This document shows, piece after piece, positions 17,669 to 26,500 of a DNA stretch of 62,460 bases (position 1 is its first letter; each line of letters starts with the position of its first letter). Under the pieces are notes generated by a model. It was not told where the DNA came from, did no database searches, and saw only the letters and a list, made by a program, of their open reading frames with translations. A program made the translations under genes and the position numbers. The DNA is from Acidobacteriota bacterium (GTDB lineage: Bacteria > Acidobacteriota > Terriglobia > Terriglobales > Acidobacteriaceae): positions 1-62,460 of the forward strand of contig JAJXZT010000064.1 of the NCBI GenBank assembly GCA_021779935.1, given 5' to 3'.

Positions 17669-17943
17669 AACTCTGCACAACAGCGTCACGATGAATGCTG
17701 AAGCTGCGCGGATAGATGTCTTCCATTTGAGTTTGCAGTTAGGTGAAGGCAGGCACTAGATAACTTGGATTTGACAACCTAAACTGCAAAACTCTTATCC
17801 GCGTGATCCGTATGTGGGGGTTCCCAATCAGGGGTGCCCAGGCGATACTTACTGAAACGGTCAGACGAGAATGACAACGACTTACGCGATTGAAGCACCA
17901 CGAATGAAATTTAGAAGTCGTTGATTCTACGTAACTGTTGGAA
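17669..17943. other. Non-coding stretch at the island edge
   Basis: About 275 bases between the pump gene and the tRNA fragment. No ORF, terminator or repeat was recognised. The sequence just left of the fragment does not complete a tRNA. Confidence 0.5.
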
Positions 17944-17988
<45 letters not shown>

Positions 17989-18206
17989 ATCAAAATCGAG
18001 CTTTCACTCCATCCTTTCGCGATCGTTCCCCCATTGCTAGAATCTCGGACGCGCTGCGCGCGGCTTTGTTGGTTTGCACGTATGTCCGCCAAAGAGAGAC
18101 GGGCAGACGGAAGAGTGCTGTGGGCCACAGCCAACTACCCCGCTCAAGCCAACGTCGGGCTTGAACGGGCCACCGTCAGGGGGGGGCGGTAACCTGGGCC
18201 ACCCGC

Positions 18207-18241
18207 CCCACATCTGCCAACTGCTGGCAGATATGGGGCAC
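18207..18241. repeat. 35-bp intergenic repeat with internal hairpin, copy 1
   Basis: Identical to 19325-19359. The core is ATCTGCCA, a five-base loop and TGGCAGAT, flanked by CCCAC on the left and ATGGGGCAC on the right. It resembles the short hairpin repeats scattered between genes in acidobacterial chromosomes. Confidence 0.7.
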
Positions 18242-18377
18242 TCTCAAACAATCGTAGTCGACGAGATGTGAGGCACCCGGCATTCCGGATGCTGTCATCA
18301 ACCTTCTTAATGAGGCAACAGATGGACCCGACTTTCACTGACGGCATCTATACACAGTTCGTCTCGGGAAACTGCTT

Positions 18378-18902
18378 ATGAAGCGCTCGCGAGATTTGTC
18401 CGTGGTTATTGGACTTCTAGTCGTGGTGGCCTTTTCCGTTGTGCGGCTGCGGAACATGGGAGCATCGTGGGGTGACTTCGCAGAGCTCGCGCATGTTTAC
18501 ATCGAATCAGGGCTGTTCATTTTCGAGTATTGTGTCGTACTCCTAGGGATCGTCTGGACGGGATCGTGGTGGTGGAACTGGTATCGGAGAGAGACGACTG
18601 GTGTCGACCACAGAGGACAGCATCATTGGCGACGCATCTCAGGGGTCGCCGTGCTTTCAGTCGTCGCAGGACTGGCGGCGGGCACACTCTCTGAGTTGCG
18701 AACTCCAGGTTGGCAAATCGTAATAGGTCGGGGCTTATGTGCCAGCGCACACGGTGTTCACCCTGACCTCGGATTAGCCATCATGCTCGCAGTTTGCGTG
18801 GACTCGATCCTATGCTTTGCGATCTTCTGGGGAGGATACATACTGTGGCGGCGATTCCATGGTCAGGATGTCCAAAAGGGGTCGAGTAGAACCACACGCT
18901 AA
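18378..18902 (+). CDS. Small integral membrane protein, unknown
   Basis: 174 aa with about four membrane segments: VVIGLLVVVAFSVV, FIFEYCVVLLGIVWTGSWWW, ISGVAVLSVVAGLAAG and LAIMLAVCVDSILCFAIFWG. A charged, His/Arg-rich loop (RRETTGVDHRGQHHWRR) separates segments 2 and 3. No family recognised. It is the first gene right of the tRNA fragment, with no nearby partners on its strand. ATG start; no strong ribosome site. Confidence 0.5.
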   Translation: MKRSRDLSVVIGLLVVVAFSVVRLRNMGASWGDFAELAHVYIESGLFIFEYCVVLLGIVWTGSWWWNWYRRETTGVDHRGQHHWRRISGVAVLSVVAGLAAGTLSELRTPGWQIVIGRGLCASAHGVHPDLGLAIMLAVCVDSILCFAIFWGGYILWRRFHGQDVQKGSSRTTR

Positions 18903-19324
18903 AGTGACATCTTATGTTTCCCATCAGCGAAAATGGGACTGTTGAGAGAGGAAAGCTAAGCTACAGTTTTTGAGTTTGAGTCAGTTGGCCAGCATAACTG
19001 AAGCGGGGGCTGGTGTCGCGGGGTGCGACGGCAGCGCAGCGACTTCGATGCGATCCCACGTCCGCTAACTACGGCAGACATGGTGCACTCGAAAGGAAGT
19101 TAGGTATTAGTGGGGACAAGAAGGATCAACACAGAGGGCGCCGAGGAATTGTCGATTTACGATTGCTGATTGACGATTGGAAGGCGGAGGAGTTCTCACC
19201 ACAGAGACACAGCGGAATGAGATTGGAAAGGCGAAGGAGGGAGGAGAATTCATTCGCGTCTGCGAGAGGAGGGGGCGTAAAGTGATCGGCGCGATTGAGT
19301 ACGTTGCAGGATGGACGTAAAAGA

Positions 19325-19359
19325 CCCACATCTGCCAACTGCTGGCAGATATGGGGCAC
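19325..19359. repeat. 35-bp intergenic repeat with internal hairpin, copy 2
   Basis: Exact second copy of the 18207-18241 element, in the same orientation and 1.1 kb away, with unrelated flanks. The identity stops sharply at both ends, which argues for copying of a defined unit. Confidence 0.7.
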
Positions 19360-19429
19360 CTGTTCGCTCAGTGCGTTCCTGGCAGAGCCGCGGATCACGC
19401 GGATGAAAGAGAGCTTGGAAAAGAACGCT

Positions 19430-19468
19430 CCCCACGTTCTCGGCAAAAAGTAGGCCGCGAACGTGGGG
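19430..19468 (-). terminator. Hairpin after the 121-aa membrane protein gene
   Basis: CCCCACGTTC and GAACGTGGGG form a 10-bp perfect stem around a 19-base loop, 33 bases past the gene's stop. There is no clear T tract after it, so it may be a repeat-type hairpin, not a classic terminator. Confidence 0.35.
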
Positions 19469-19500
19469 CGCTACAGTATGCGGGAGAGATAGTCTTCCCG

Positions 19501-19866
19501 TCACGCGCGGACACGCAGTTCCTTGCGGAAGATCCAGTTGAGCACGAAGAGGGTGCCGATCAGGAAGAGCGGACCGGCGATGGTAACGTACGTGAACAAC
19601 GGGAAGCGTCCGCCGAACCTGTAAAGGTAGAGCAGGCCGAGGGCGAAGTATCCGACGCCACCGATCCACTCCCACTTCCACGCCAGGGCGAGCAGGACGA
19701 ACAGCACCAGCGTCGGCACGAGGTGGATGAGCAACGCCAGGATCAAGCGCCAAAAAGGCAGATGCTCACTGAAGACGTCGAGGGCGAAAATGCTGATAAA
19801 CATGGCGAACAGGATGGTGAGTATGCGGGGAACCCAATAGAGAAGCCGTTGCGATACCGTTTTCAT
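19501..19866 (-). CDS. Small membrane protein (DUF7670-like)
   Basis: 121 aa with four predicted membrane helices: RILTILFAMFISIFALDVF, LILALLIHLVPTLVLFVLLA, a WIGGVGYFALGLLYLYRF segment and YVTIAGPLFLIGTLFVLNWI. The layout and the sequence EHLPFWRLILALLIHL are typical of a small uncharacterised family. The start has GGAGG seven bases upstream (GGAGGTAATCC then ATG). Role unknown. Confidence 0.65.
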   Translation of the reverse strand: MKTVSQRLLYWVPRILTILFAMFISIFALDVFSEHLPFWRLILALLIHLVPTLVLFVLLALAWKWEWIGGVGYFALGLLYLYRFGGRFPLFTYVTIAGPLFLIGTLFVLNWIFRKELRVRA

Positions 19867-20017
19867 GGATTACCTCCTTCGCTGCGACCTGAGATTAGAC
19901 CGGCAAGTGCGCGAAAGGAGCTTCGGAATTGTTTCGTAAAGGCTTACGCGATGTTTCACGTGCTTGCTTTCAAGGCCTTGCGGGAGAAAGATGTCGCGCC
20001 ACTCCAGCGATACGCGG

Positions 20018-20884
20018 TCAGCGTCTTTTAAGGCGGGTGGCAACCTCGCGCGTGATTGCCTGAGCGGCTTCGGTTTCGGCCCGGTCCATATCGGCAGCAG
20101 GATAGTCGTAACTTTCGGCCCAAATGAGTTTGCCGGAGTGAACGTCGGCGAGGCGGGCGGTGATGCGAACCCGGTCATCCAGCTTCTGGACCGTTCCTTC
20201 CAACAAGACTTCGAGTCCGAGCATTCGTCCCATCCACGCGGGAGAAATGCGCGCGCGCTGGTAGCGTTGGACGGTGCTGGGCGAAATGACCTGTACGGAA
20301 TCGAGATGGGAAAGGCCGGCGACGGTGATGTCAGTAAACCCCTTGCTGAACTTGCCGCAGTTGATCTCCGGACTGAGACAGTTGAACGGGATCACGGCGA
20401 TATTCGCGTAACCGCTGCCGCTGGGCACATATCGCGATGGCCGGTAGAACTGCCAATAAATCACAGCTGCCAGAATCCAAAGCGCGACAAGTCCCATGAC
20501 TACGGTTCGCATGGAAATGCGAGAACGTGCTTCGGAGCTGCCCGGGCCGTCGGCAGTGACGACCTCAACGGGGGCGGCAAAACGGTAGCCACGGCGCGGG
20601 ATGGTTTCGATATGGCCGCCGGAGTCGGCATCGTCGCCGAGCGCCTTGCGCAGGATAGAGATGTTACGCGCGAGCCCGATCTCTTCGACTGTGGTGCCGG
20701 GCCATACAAGCCTCATGAGTTCGGATTTCTCGACGACGCGTCCAGAATTTTCAAGCAAAACGTGCAGCGTGTCGAGGGCTTTGGGCACCAGGGGGACAGG
20801 CTTGCCATCGCGGAATAACAGCCGCTGCCGCGCATCGTAGCGGAACGCGCCAAACACATAGACGGGCTTGGTGGCCTCGGCCAT
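20018..20884 (-). CDS. CadC-like winged-helix regulator with TolB/FlgO-like C-domain
   Basis: 288 aa from ATG 20884. Residues about 5-100 form an OmpR/CadC winged helix: FGAFRYDARQRLLFRDGKPV, then LVPKALDTLHVLLEN, VEKSELMRLVWPG, ARNISILRKALGD and IETIPRRGYRF. A single membrane helix follows (about 140-157, MGLVALWILAAVIYWQF). The outer part (about 165-285) resembles FlgO/TolB-N: IAVIPFNCLSPE, VISPSTVQRYQ, LLEGTVQKLDDRVRITARL and GKLIWAESYDY. Such one-component sensors bind DNA directly from the membrane. Terriglobia carry many paralogues; the target here is unknown. Confidence 0.85.
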   Translation of the reverse strand: MAEATKPVYVFGAFRYDARQRLLFRDGKPVPLVPKALDTLHVLLENSGRVVEKSELMRLVWPGTTVEEIGLARNISILRKALGDDADSGGHIETIPRRGYRFAAPVEVVTADGPGSSEARSRISMRTVVMGLVALWILAAVIYWQFYRPSRYVPSGSGYANIAVIPFNCLSPEINCGKFSKGFTDITVAGLSHLDSVQVISPSTVQRYQRARISPAWMGRMLGLEVLLEGTVQKLDDRVRITARLADVHSGKLIWAESYDYPAADMDRAETEAAQAITREVATRLKRR

Positions 20885-20945
20885 TCGACACACATCTTAC
20901 GCCGACTGGTCAAACGGAAGAAGCGACTGCTCCATCACAAGAACA

Positions 20946-20986
20946 AAAAGGGAGCGGCGGGCCTCTGGCAAGTTCCCGCCGCTCCC
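20946..20986 (-). terminator. Rho-independent terminator of the SPFH operon
   Basis: On the minus strand GGGAGCGGCGGG pairs perfectly with CCCGCCGCTCCC (20950-20986), followed directly by CTTTTTG. It is 30 bases after the stop at 21016. Confidence 0.85.
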
Positions 20987-21015
20987 GGCGGCACTTCGTT
21001 AACTCCTTTCCGGCA

Positions 21016-22344
21016 TCAGTGAGATGCCTTGAGTGATTGCATTCCGTTTTCGTCGCCGCCAGCGGGTTGCTGTTGCGGAGCAGCGCCGGAGGCGAATCCG
21101 CGGAAGACGTCGTTGGCGAAGAAATACTTTCCGTCGGAGGGGACGATCATCAACTGGATCTTGTCGGAGAGGCGCTCGGCGATGATCTTGTTGATGAGCA
21201 GCGGATTGTTCTTGAGGACCGCGCCTTCGGTCTTCATGCGCTCGGTGTCGGCGACGGCAGTGAGGCGTATGCGGTTGGCTTCGGCCTGGGAGAGCAGGTC
21301 GCGGCGCTGGAGTTCGGCCTTGGCGTCGATGACCTTGGCCTGAGCCTCGGCGTCGGCATTCTGGATGGTGGCTTCCTTACGGGCCTCGGCTTCGAGGCGC
21401 GACTGCTCGATCTGTTTCTGCTTGAGGGGAAGGGTGTACTGCATGGCGTCGGCCTGTCCCTTGGCGGCGATGACCTGGGACTGCGCCGCGCCTTCGGCCT
21501 GCTTGATCTCCCGGACTTTCTCGGCCTCGGCCTGGAGTTCGGCGATGCGGACGTTCTTCTGCTGGATGTCAGTCTGGATGGTGAGCTGGTCGTCCTCCTG
21601 CTCCTTGAGCAAGAGGCGCTCGAGGCCCTTGGCGTACTCGGGCGGGAGCTGGATGTCGCGGAGCATGACCTCCTTGACGATGATGCCGTCGGCGGCGAGC
21701 TTGCGGGTGATGATGGCGTCGGCCTGGCGTCGGACCTGCTCACGCTGGGTGCTGAAAATTTCACGGACGGTATAGTTGGGCGAGAGTTCGCGCCATGCGC
21801 TGGCGACGACGGGTGGAACAATTTCCGTGGAGACGGGCTGCGGCAGGCGGCTCTGGATGTAGTCGAGACGGTGCGGGTCAAGCTGGTAACGGACGGTGAT
21901 GGCGAGTCCGACGGTGAGCCCCTCCTTGGCCTGGACGTTGAGAGGCTCGCCGACGGACTTGCCGCGGGCGTCGCGAGAGACGCCCGTGGTGAAGAGCTCG
22001 TCGCGCATGTCGAAGGTGTCGACGTGGTCGATGAGCGGGACGATGAGGTGGGAGCCGGGATAGAGCGTGCCGGGAAGCGTCCCGCTGAGCTGGGAGATGC
22101 GGACCCCGGCGCGTCCGCTGGGAACGATGGCAATGCTGAGAGCAATGAGCAGGGGAAGCCAGGCCAGGAGGGCGAGGGCAACCCCGGTGCGCCAGCGGAT
22201 GGGTTCGGGCTCCGAGGGCTGAGCGCCGGCGGCAAGCGCGCGGCGGTAGATGGCTTCAAGCCAGAGATCGTAAACGACGGTGGCTGAGGCGACGGCAAAC
22301 ATCACAATGCTGACAGAGAGCAACAGGTATTTCAGGAAAAACAT
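21016..22344 (-). CDS. SPFH/band-7 (prohibitin-like) membrane protein
   Basis: 442 aa from ATG 22344, which has GGAGAA upstream; an open frame further upstream is only read-through over the preceding small gene. An N-terminal TM (FFLKYLLLSVSIVMFAVASA) and a second TM (about 56-74, LALLAWLPLLIALSIAIVP) anchor it. The band-7 domain (about 80-290) includes GTLPGTLYPGSHLIVPLIDH and VQAKEGLTVGLAITVRYQLD. A long Gln/Ala/Glu/Lys-rich coiled coil (about 270-370) precedes a QLMIVPSDGKYFFANDVF block near the C-terminus. Forms large membrane-associated oligomers; family roles include protease modulation and microdomain scaffolding. Transcribed with the 53-aa peptide, ended by a strong terminator. Confidence 0.9.
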   Translation of the reverse strand: MFFLKYLLLSVSIVMFAVASATVVYDLWLEAIYRRALAAGAQPSEPEPIRWRTGVALALLAWLPLLIALSIAIVPSGRAGVRISQLSGTLPGTLYPGSHLIVPLIDHVDTFDMRDELFTTGVSRDARGKSVGEPLNVQAKEGLTVGLAITVRYQLDPHRLDYIQSRLPQPVSTEIVPPVVASAWRELSPNYTVREIFSTQREQVRRQADAIITRKLAADGIIVKEVMLRDIQLPPEYAKGLERLLLKEQEDDQLTIQTDIQQKNVRIAELQAEAEKVREIKQAEGAAQSQVIAAKGQADAMQYTLPLKQKQIEQSRLEAEARKEATIQNADAEAQAKVIDAKAELQRRDLLSQAEANRIRLTAVADTERMKTEGAVLKNNPLLINKIIAERLSDKIQLMIVPSDGKYFFANDVFRGFASGAAPQQQPAGGDENGMQSLKASH

Positions 22345-22354
22345 GACGTTCTCC

Positions 22355-22516
22355 TCAACGCCGCCCCGGCTGGGTTGTGGGCTCCGGGTGTTGCCGGCGT
22401 GGGGCGAAGAAGAGCCGGAACAGCCCGCCGAAGATGAGTTCTTCGAGTAGTGCCGCACAGGACACGGAAAACAAAAGCGTTCCAGCGAGAGTGATCAGTG
22501 TCAGGGCGGCGGTCAT
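22355..22516 (-). CDS. 53-aa membrane peptide upstream of the SPFH gene
   Basis: ATG at 22516 with AGGAG eight bases upstream, stop at 22355, ten bases before the SPFH start; that gene's GGAGAA follows this stop directly. Residues about 2-33 form one hydrophobic segment (TLITLAGTLLFSVSCAALLE, then LIFGGLFRLFF) and the tail is basic and proline-rich (APRRQHPEPTTQPGRR). The tight spacing and two good ribosome sites support real translation. No family known. A partner or localisation factor for the SPFH protein is a reasonable guess. Confidence 0.6.
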   Translation of the reverse strand: MTAALTLITLAGTLLFSVSCAALLEELIFGGLFRLFFAPRRQHPEPTTQPGRR

Positions 22517-22573
22517 TGGGAAAGCTCCTTGGGGAAAAAGTTTCGAGTTTCAAGTTTCGAGTTTCGAGAAAGA

Positions 22574-22602
22574 CCCCACCCTTCCCGGCGTTCAGGGTGG
22601 GG
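22574..22602. repeat. GGGGTGGG-type intergenic hairpin
   Basis: CCCCACCCT (22574-22582) pairs with AGGGTGGGG (22594-22602). A similar GATGGGG unit occurs at 28521-28547. Just left (22543-22569) is a short tandem of GTTTCGAGTTTCAAG-like units. Confidence 0.5.
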
Positions 22603-22667
22603 GATTTGGTCCCCATGCAAGCAAAGGAAGCTTGCATTGGCCACCCGGGTGTTCGGTGTGCGAATGA

Positions 22668-23228
22668 TCACTGGGCGCCTCCGGTGGTGGTGCTGGAGGC
22701 GGAGGCGAGGATGACGGGTTCGGAGTGCGGCCCGAAGACCTGGGCGGTAAGAGTGTCGCGCTCGCCGACGATCTGGACTTCGTCGCCGATGCGGACAAGG
22801 CTGAAAAGCTGCTCGAGGTCGGCGCGCGCCATGCGGATGCATCCGTGAGAGGCAGCCTTGCCGATGGAGCGGGGTTCGTTGGTGCCGTGGATTCCGTAAC
22901 CCTTCTGGCTGAGACCCATCCAGCGATTGCCGACTGGATTTTCGGGGCCGGGGCCAATCTCTTTGCCGTGGTGGTAGTAGGTGGGGTTGACGACGCGATT
23001 GATGATGGTGAACTTGCCGACCGGGCTGGGAGTGTCGCTCTTGCCGATGGCCACGGGGAAGACCTTGAGGACTTCGCCGTTCTCAATGACCGCGATCTTG
23101 CGGTCGGGAAGGCTGACAAGGATCTGACGAGTGGGAGCAGTCTGAGCGACGGCGGAAGTCGCGATCAGGAAAGAGAGAGTGAGCAGCCAGCTTGCGTTTA
23201 CGTTTGCTTTGCCAGAGGACCGTTTCAT
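22668..23228 (-). CDS. L,D-transpeptidase (YkuD family)
   Basis: 186 aa from ATG 23228 (GAGGTGATGAA upstream). Signal peptide WLLTLSFLIATSAVAQ. The YkuD domain (about 35-165) starts ILVSLPDRKIAVIENGEVLK and has the catalytic block GYGIHGTNEPRSIG followed by SHGCIRMARADLE, with the catalytic Cys in SHGCIRM. Periplasmic enzyme that makes 3-3 peptidoglycan crosslinks or attaches proteins. A short tail after LFSLVRIGDEVQIV carries an extra strand and a low-complexity end. Separate from the SPFH unit by a hairpin-containing gap. Confidence 0.95.
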   Translation of the reverse strand: MKRSSGKANVNASWLLTLSFLIATSAVAQTAPTRQILVSLPDRKIAVIENGEVLKVFPVAIGKSDTPSPVGKFTIINRVVNPTYYHHGKEIGPGPENPVGNRWMGLSQKGYGIHGTNEPRSIGKAASHGCIRMARADLEQLFSLVRIGDEVQIVGERDTLTAQVFGPHSEPVILASASSTTTGGAQ

Positions 23229-23526
23229 TTCATCACCTCGCATCGTGCGTTCGGTGATGGATAGTGCAGGGGATAGACCAATTGGCGCGTATTGAAAAGA
23301 AAGGGGTTAGAGGAAGCAGGAAAGAAGAGAACGTGTCAGGAGATAGACGGGTGTGTCAGGGGAGACACGGAGGAAAGTGAAAAGTGGAAAGGAGAATCGG
23401 AAAAAGTAAGAAGGAAGAACAGTACAAGCGAAAAGGCATGAAGCCAAACTTCCAACGAGAGCGGCTGGGCTCCGGCAAAAGAAAGGCCCCTCTCGCGGGA
23501 GAGGGGCCGGGTGAACGGAGATTCGG
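23229..23526. other. Gap between receptor and transpeptidase genes
   Basis: About 300 bases. Apart from the terminator at 23475-23508 it is purine-rich (GAAAAGGAAGAAG-type) sequence without a coding region. Confidence 0.5.
23475..23508 (-). terminator. Terminator of the Oar-like receptor gene
   Basis: On the minus strand GGCCCCTCTC, a four-base loop and GAGAGGGGCC (23485-23508) is followed by TTTCTTTTG, 18 bases after the receptor stop. Typical rho-independent terminator. Confidence 0.85.
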
Positions 23527-26500
23527 TTAGAACTCGAATTTGGCGCCGAGTTGCAGGATGCGCGGATCGCGCGAACCTGTGACCTGGCCAAAAAGGCTGC
23601 TACCGAAGGTTGTGTTGATGGTGTTGAAGTTCTCATGGTTGAGAACGTTGAAGGTTTCAAGACGAAGCTGCATGCCGAGCTTTTCGGTGAATTTGACATG
23701 CTTGAAGATCGACATGTCAACGCGCCAGTAGCCGGGACCAATGATGGCGCCAGAGCGAGCGGTTCCGACCTGACCCGGAGTTCCGTTGAACGCAAATGCA
23801 CTGGTGTTGAACCACTGCTTGAGTGTCTTCGGACCGTTGTTAGGATCGCCGATCTCGTTCGGACGAATTGGGCAAGCGGTGGCGCCAAGGATGCAACCCT
23901 GACCAGCAGCGTCCTGCGACGAGCCGCCGGTGGGAGCAACGTTGCCGCTCACGTTAAAGGGAACTCCCGTGGCGATGGAAACGATGCCCGAGGTCTGCCA
24001 ACCACCGAGGATATGTCCGGTGAAGCCTTTCTGATCCTTCATGAAGGGCAACTCGTAGACATAGCTGGCGGTAACGACATGACGGCGGTCAAGAGCGCTA
24101 GGACCGTAGTTCTGGCGCAGGTCATAGGTATTGGCAGGAGCGTTGCTGCGATCGCTCATGCTGTCGGTCAAGGAGTGCGACCAGGTGTAGTTGATCTTCA
24201 CGAGTGAAGCGCTGGAGAAGCGCTTTTCGAGACTGGCCTGGAGCGAATTGTAGTTGGCGTCAAACCACGGCACGATCGCATTGATGGGACCGTAACCGAG
24301 GTAAGGACGGATGGCATTGATCCTGGTGACGTTGCTTGACGTCAGGGGCACATTGCTGATGCCGGCAGTTACGTAAGCACCGGGCTGCGGCTGATTGAGA
24401 TCCACGATGCCAAGCAGGTGGGTGTCCTTAGAGCCGTAGTAGCCGATGTCCAGAATAAAGTTCATGGGGAACTGACGCTGGAGGTCAAGGCTCCACTGCT
24501 GCGTGTAAGGAGTGTTACCGCTGGTCTGAACGCCACGAAGCGTCTTGGGAGCGGCAGAGATCGACGGCACGCCCGAGGTTGGTGCGCTGAAGCTGGTGTT
24601 GGGAATGGAAATGGTGGCGGAGTATGGCGGGTTGGTGAACATAGCCTGCTCATAGGTTCCGACCAAGGTTGCCTGGTAGAACATTCCGTAACCAGCGCGG
24701 ATCGAGGTTTTGCCGTCGCCCCAGGGGTCCCAAGCGAGACCGATACGCGGAGCGAAGTTGGTCTTGGCGTTTTCGCCGACGAGATTGCCGTAAGGCGAAT
24801 TCTTGAGCGGACCGGAGGCGTAGATGAGCCCGTTGTAGGGGTTGCCCTGAGTCGGATTACCCTGGGCGTTAACGACGATATTGCCGGTGGCGGCGTTGAT
24901 GAGAGGAGCCTGCGACGCGCTGTAAGTCGCGGGATCAAAGTTGCTGAGCACGTTGTTGTTGTCGTTGTTGGGCTGCGGGAAGTAGGAATAGCGCACGCCG
25001 TAGCTCAAGGTAAGACGATTGGTAACGCGCCACTCGTCCTGTGCATAGGCTTCCCACTGGTTCATGCGAATGTACGGAGTGAGATCGGCCGCTGCCTGGG
25101 TAAATGTGGCCACTTTGCCGGTGAGGAAGTTTGTCCACGCCTGCGCGTTGCGAATATAGCTTGCGACAGTAGTGGAAGTTCCGGTCGGGATAATGGCTCC
25201 GGTGGAGTTGAACGCGAACGAACCAGCATTGGCTCCGGCGTTGTTCTCAGTCTTGCTGTACTTGTGGAAGGTAGCGCCGAACTTGAAGTTGTGCTTTCCC
25301 TTGATCCACGAGAGGTTGCCGAAGATATTGTGATCGCGGTTGTGTTCCTGGTATGGGCCATAACCCGCAATGCTGGTCATGACGCCGGTGACGCTCGGAA
25401 TGCGATCAAGAGTGACTGGATACGCCATGATGTTCTTGGTCGCGGCAGCCACGTCAGGAGAGTTGGCGGGATTGATCGTTCCCTGGTTGGTGCTCAGAAT
25501 CGCGCTCTGGGAGTAGTTGTAGCCGCCATCCAGAAGCATGCTCGGTGTGAGCGATGCGGTAGCGCGGAAGACCCAGCTCTTGCCGGGAGAGTTGGTGGTG
25601 CTGTTAGCGACGCCGGGGATATACGTGTTCGGTCCGAAGAGGCCGAGCGGTTCCTGGGTCGGAATGGAGTCATTGAGAAAACGTCCGAAGATAGCCAACT
25701 TCGGAGAGAAGACATGATCGATGCGAACCAGTTCCTGGCGCGCGTTGAACTGATTGCGGAAGGACAGAGTCGACAAATTGGAGACTGGGTTGTCCGGCGC
25801 TGGAGCCTTGCTCCACACGTCCTTGAGGTATGCAGCCGCTACCGGATTGATGGCCTGCATGTTAGTAATGGGCGTGTTGGCCGGCAATACCTGGGTGCAG
25901 GTGGTTCCGCTGTATGTCAGGCAAGTGTCATAAGGCATCGTGCCGGCCTTCTCGTTGGCGGTAGGAAGCGCGATGCCGGAGAAGGTGGAGTAAGTGATGA
26001 CGCGGCGGAATTCCTGGGAGAAGAAGAAGAACGTCTTGTCCTTTTTCTCGTTATAGACGCCGGGAATGTAAACCGGCCCACCGATGGTGTAGCCGAAGTC
26101 GTGATAACGAAGAGGCGCGGGGTGCGTGGCGTTGAAGACGTTGGTTCCACGCTTGCGCCAGTAATCGTTCGCGTTGAGGGCATCATTGCGCCAGAATTCG
26201 TAACCGCTGCCGTGGAACTGCGAGCCACCGGAGCGGGTGACGACGTTGATCTGGCCGGCGCCGCGTCCGAACTCAGCGCTATAGAGACCGCGCAGAACCT
26301 TGAACTCCGCGATGGCGTCGATGCTGGGATAGTTCATCAGCGTGAGGTTCGAACCACGGTCGACGTTGTCAGCACCGTCCACGGTCCAGTTGTTGGCGCT
26401 GTTGCGAGCACCATTGATGGAGAAGCTCACGACGTTGGCTTGTCCAGCAGGGTTGGTGGTGCCGATATAAAGCTGGTCGGATGCACCGGAAGTAACGCCA

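Larger units (their letters stand above)
18903..19500. other. 600-bp intergenic region rich in repeats
   Basis: No gene recognised. It contains the second copy of the 35-bp hairpin repeat (19325-19359), an A/G-rich tract with CACCACAGAGACACAG-type sequence around 19195-19215, and a long hairpin at 19430-19468. Confidence 0.55.
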
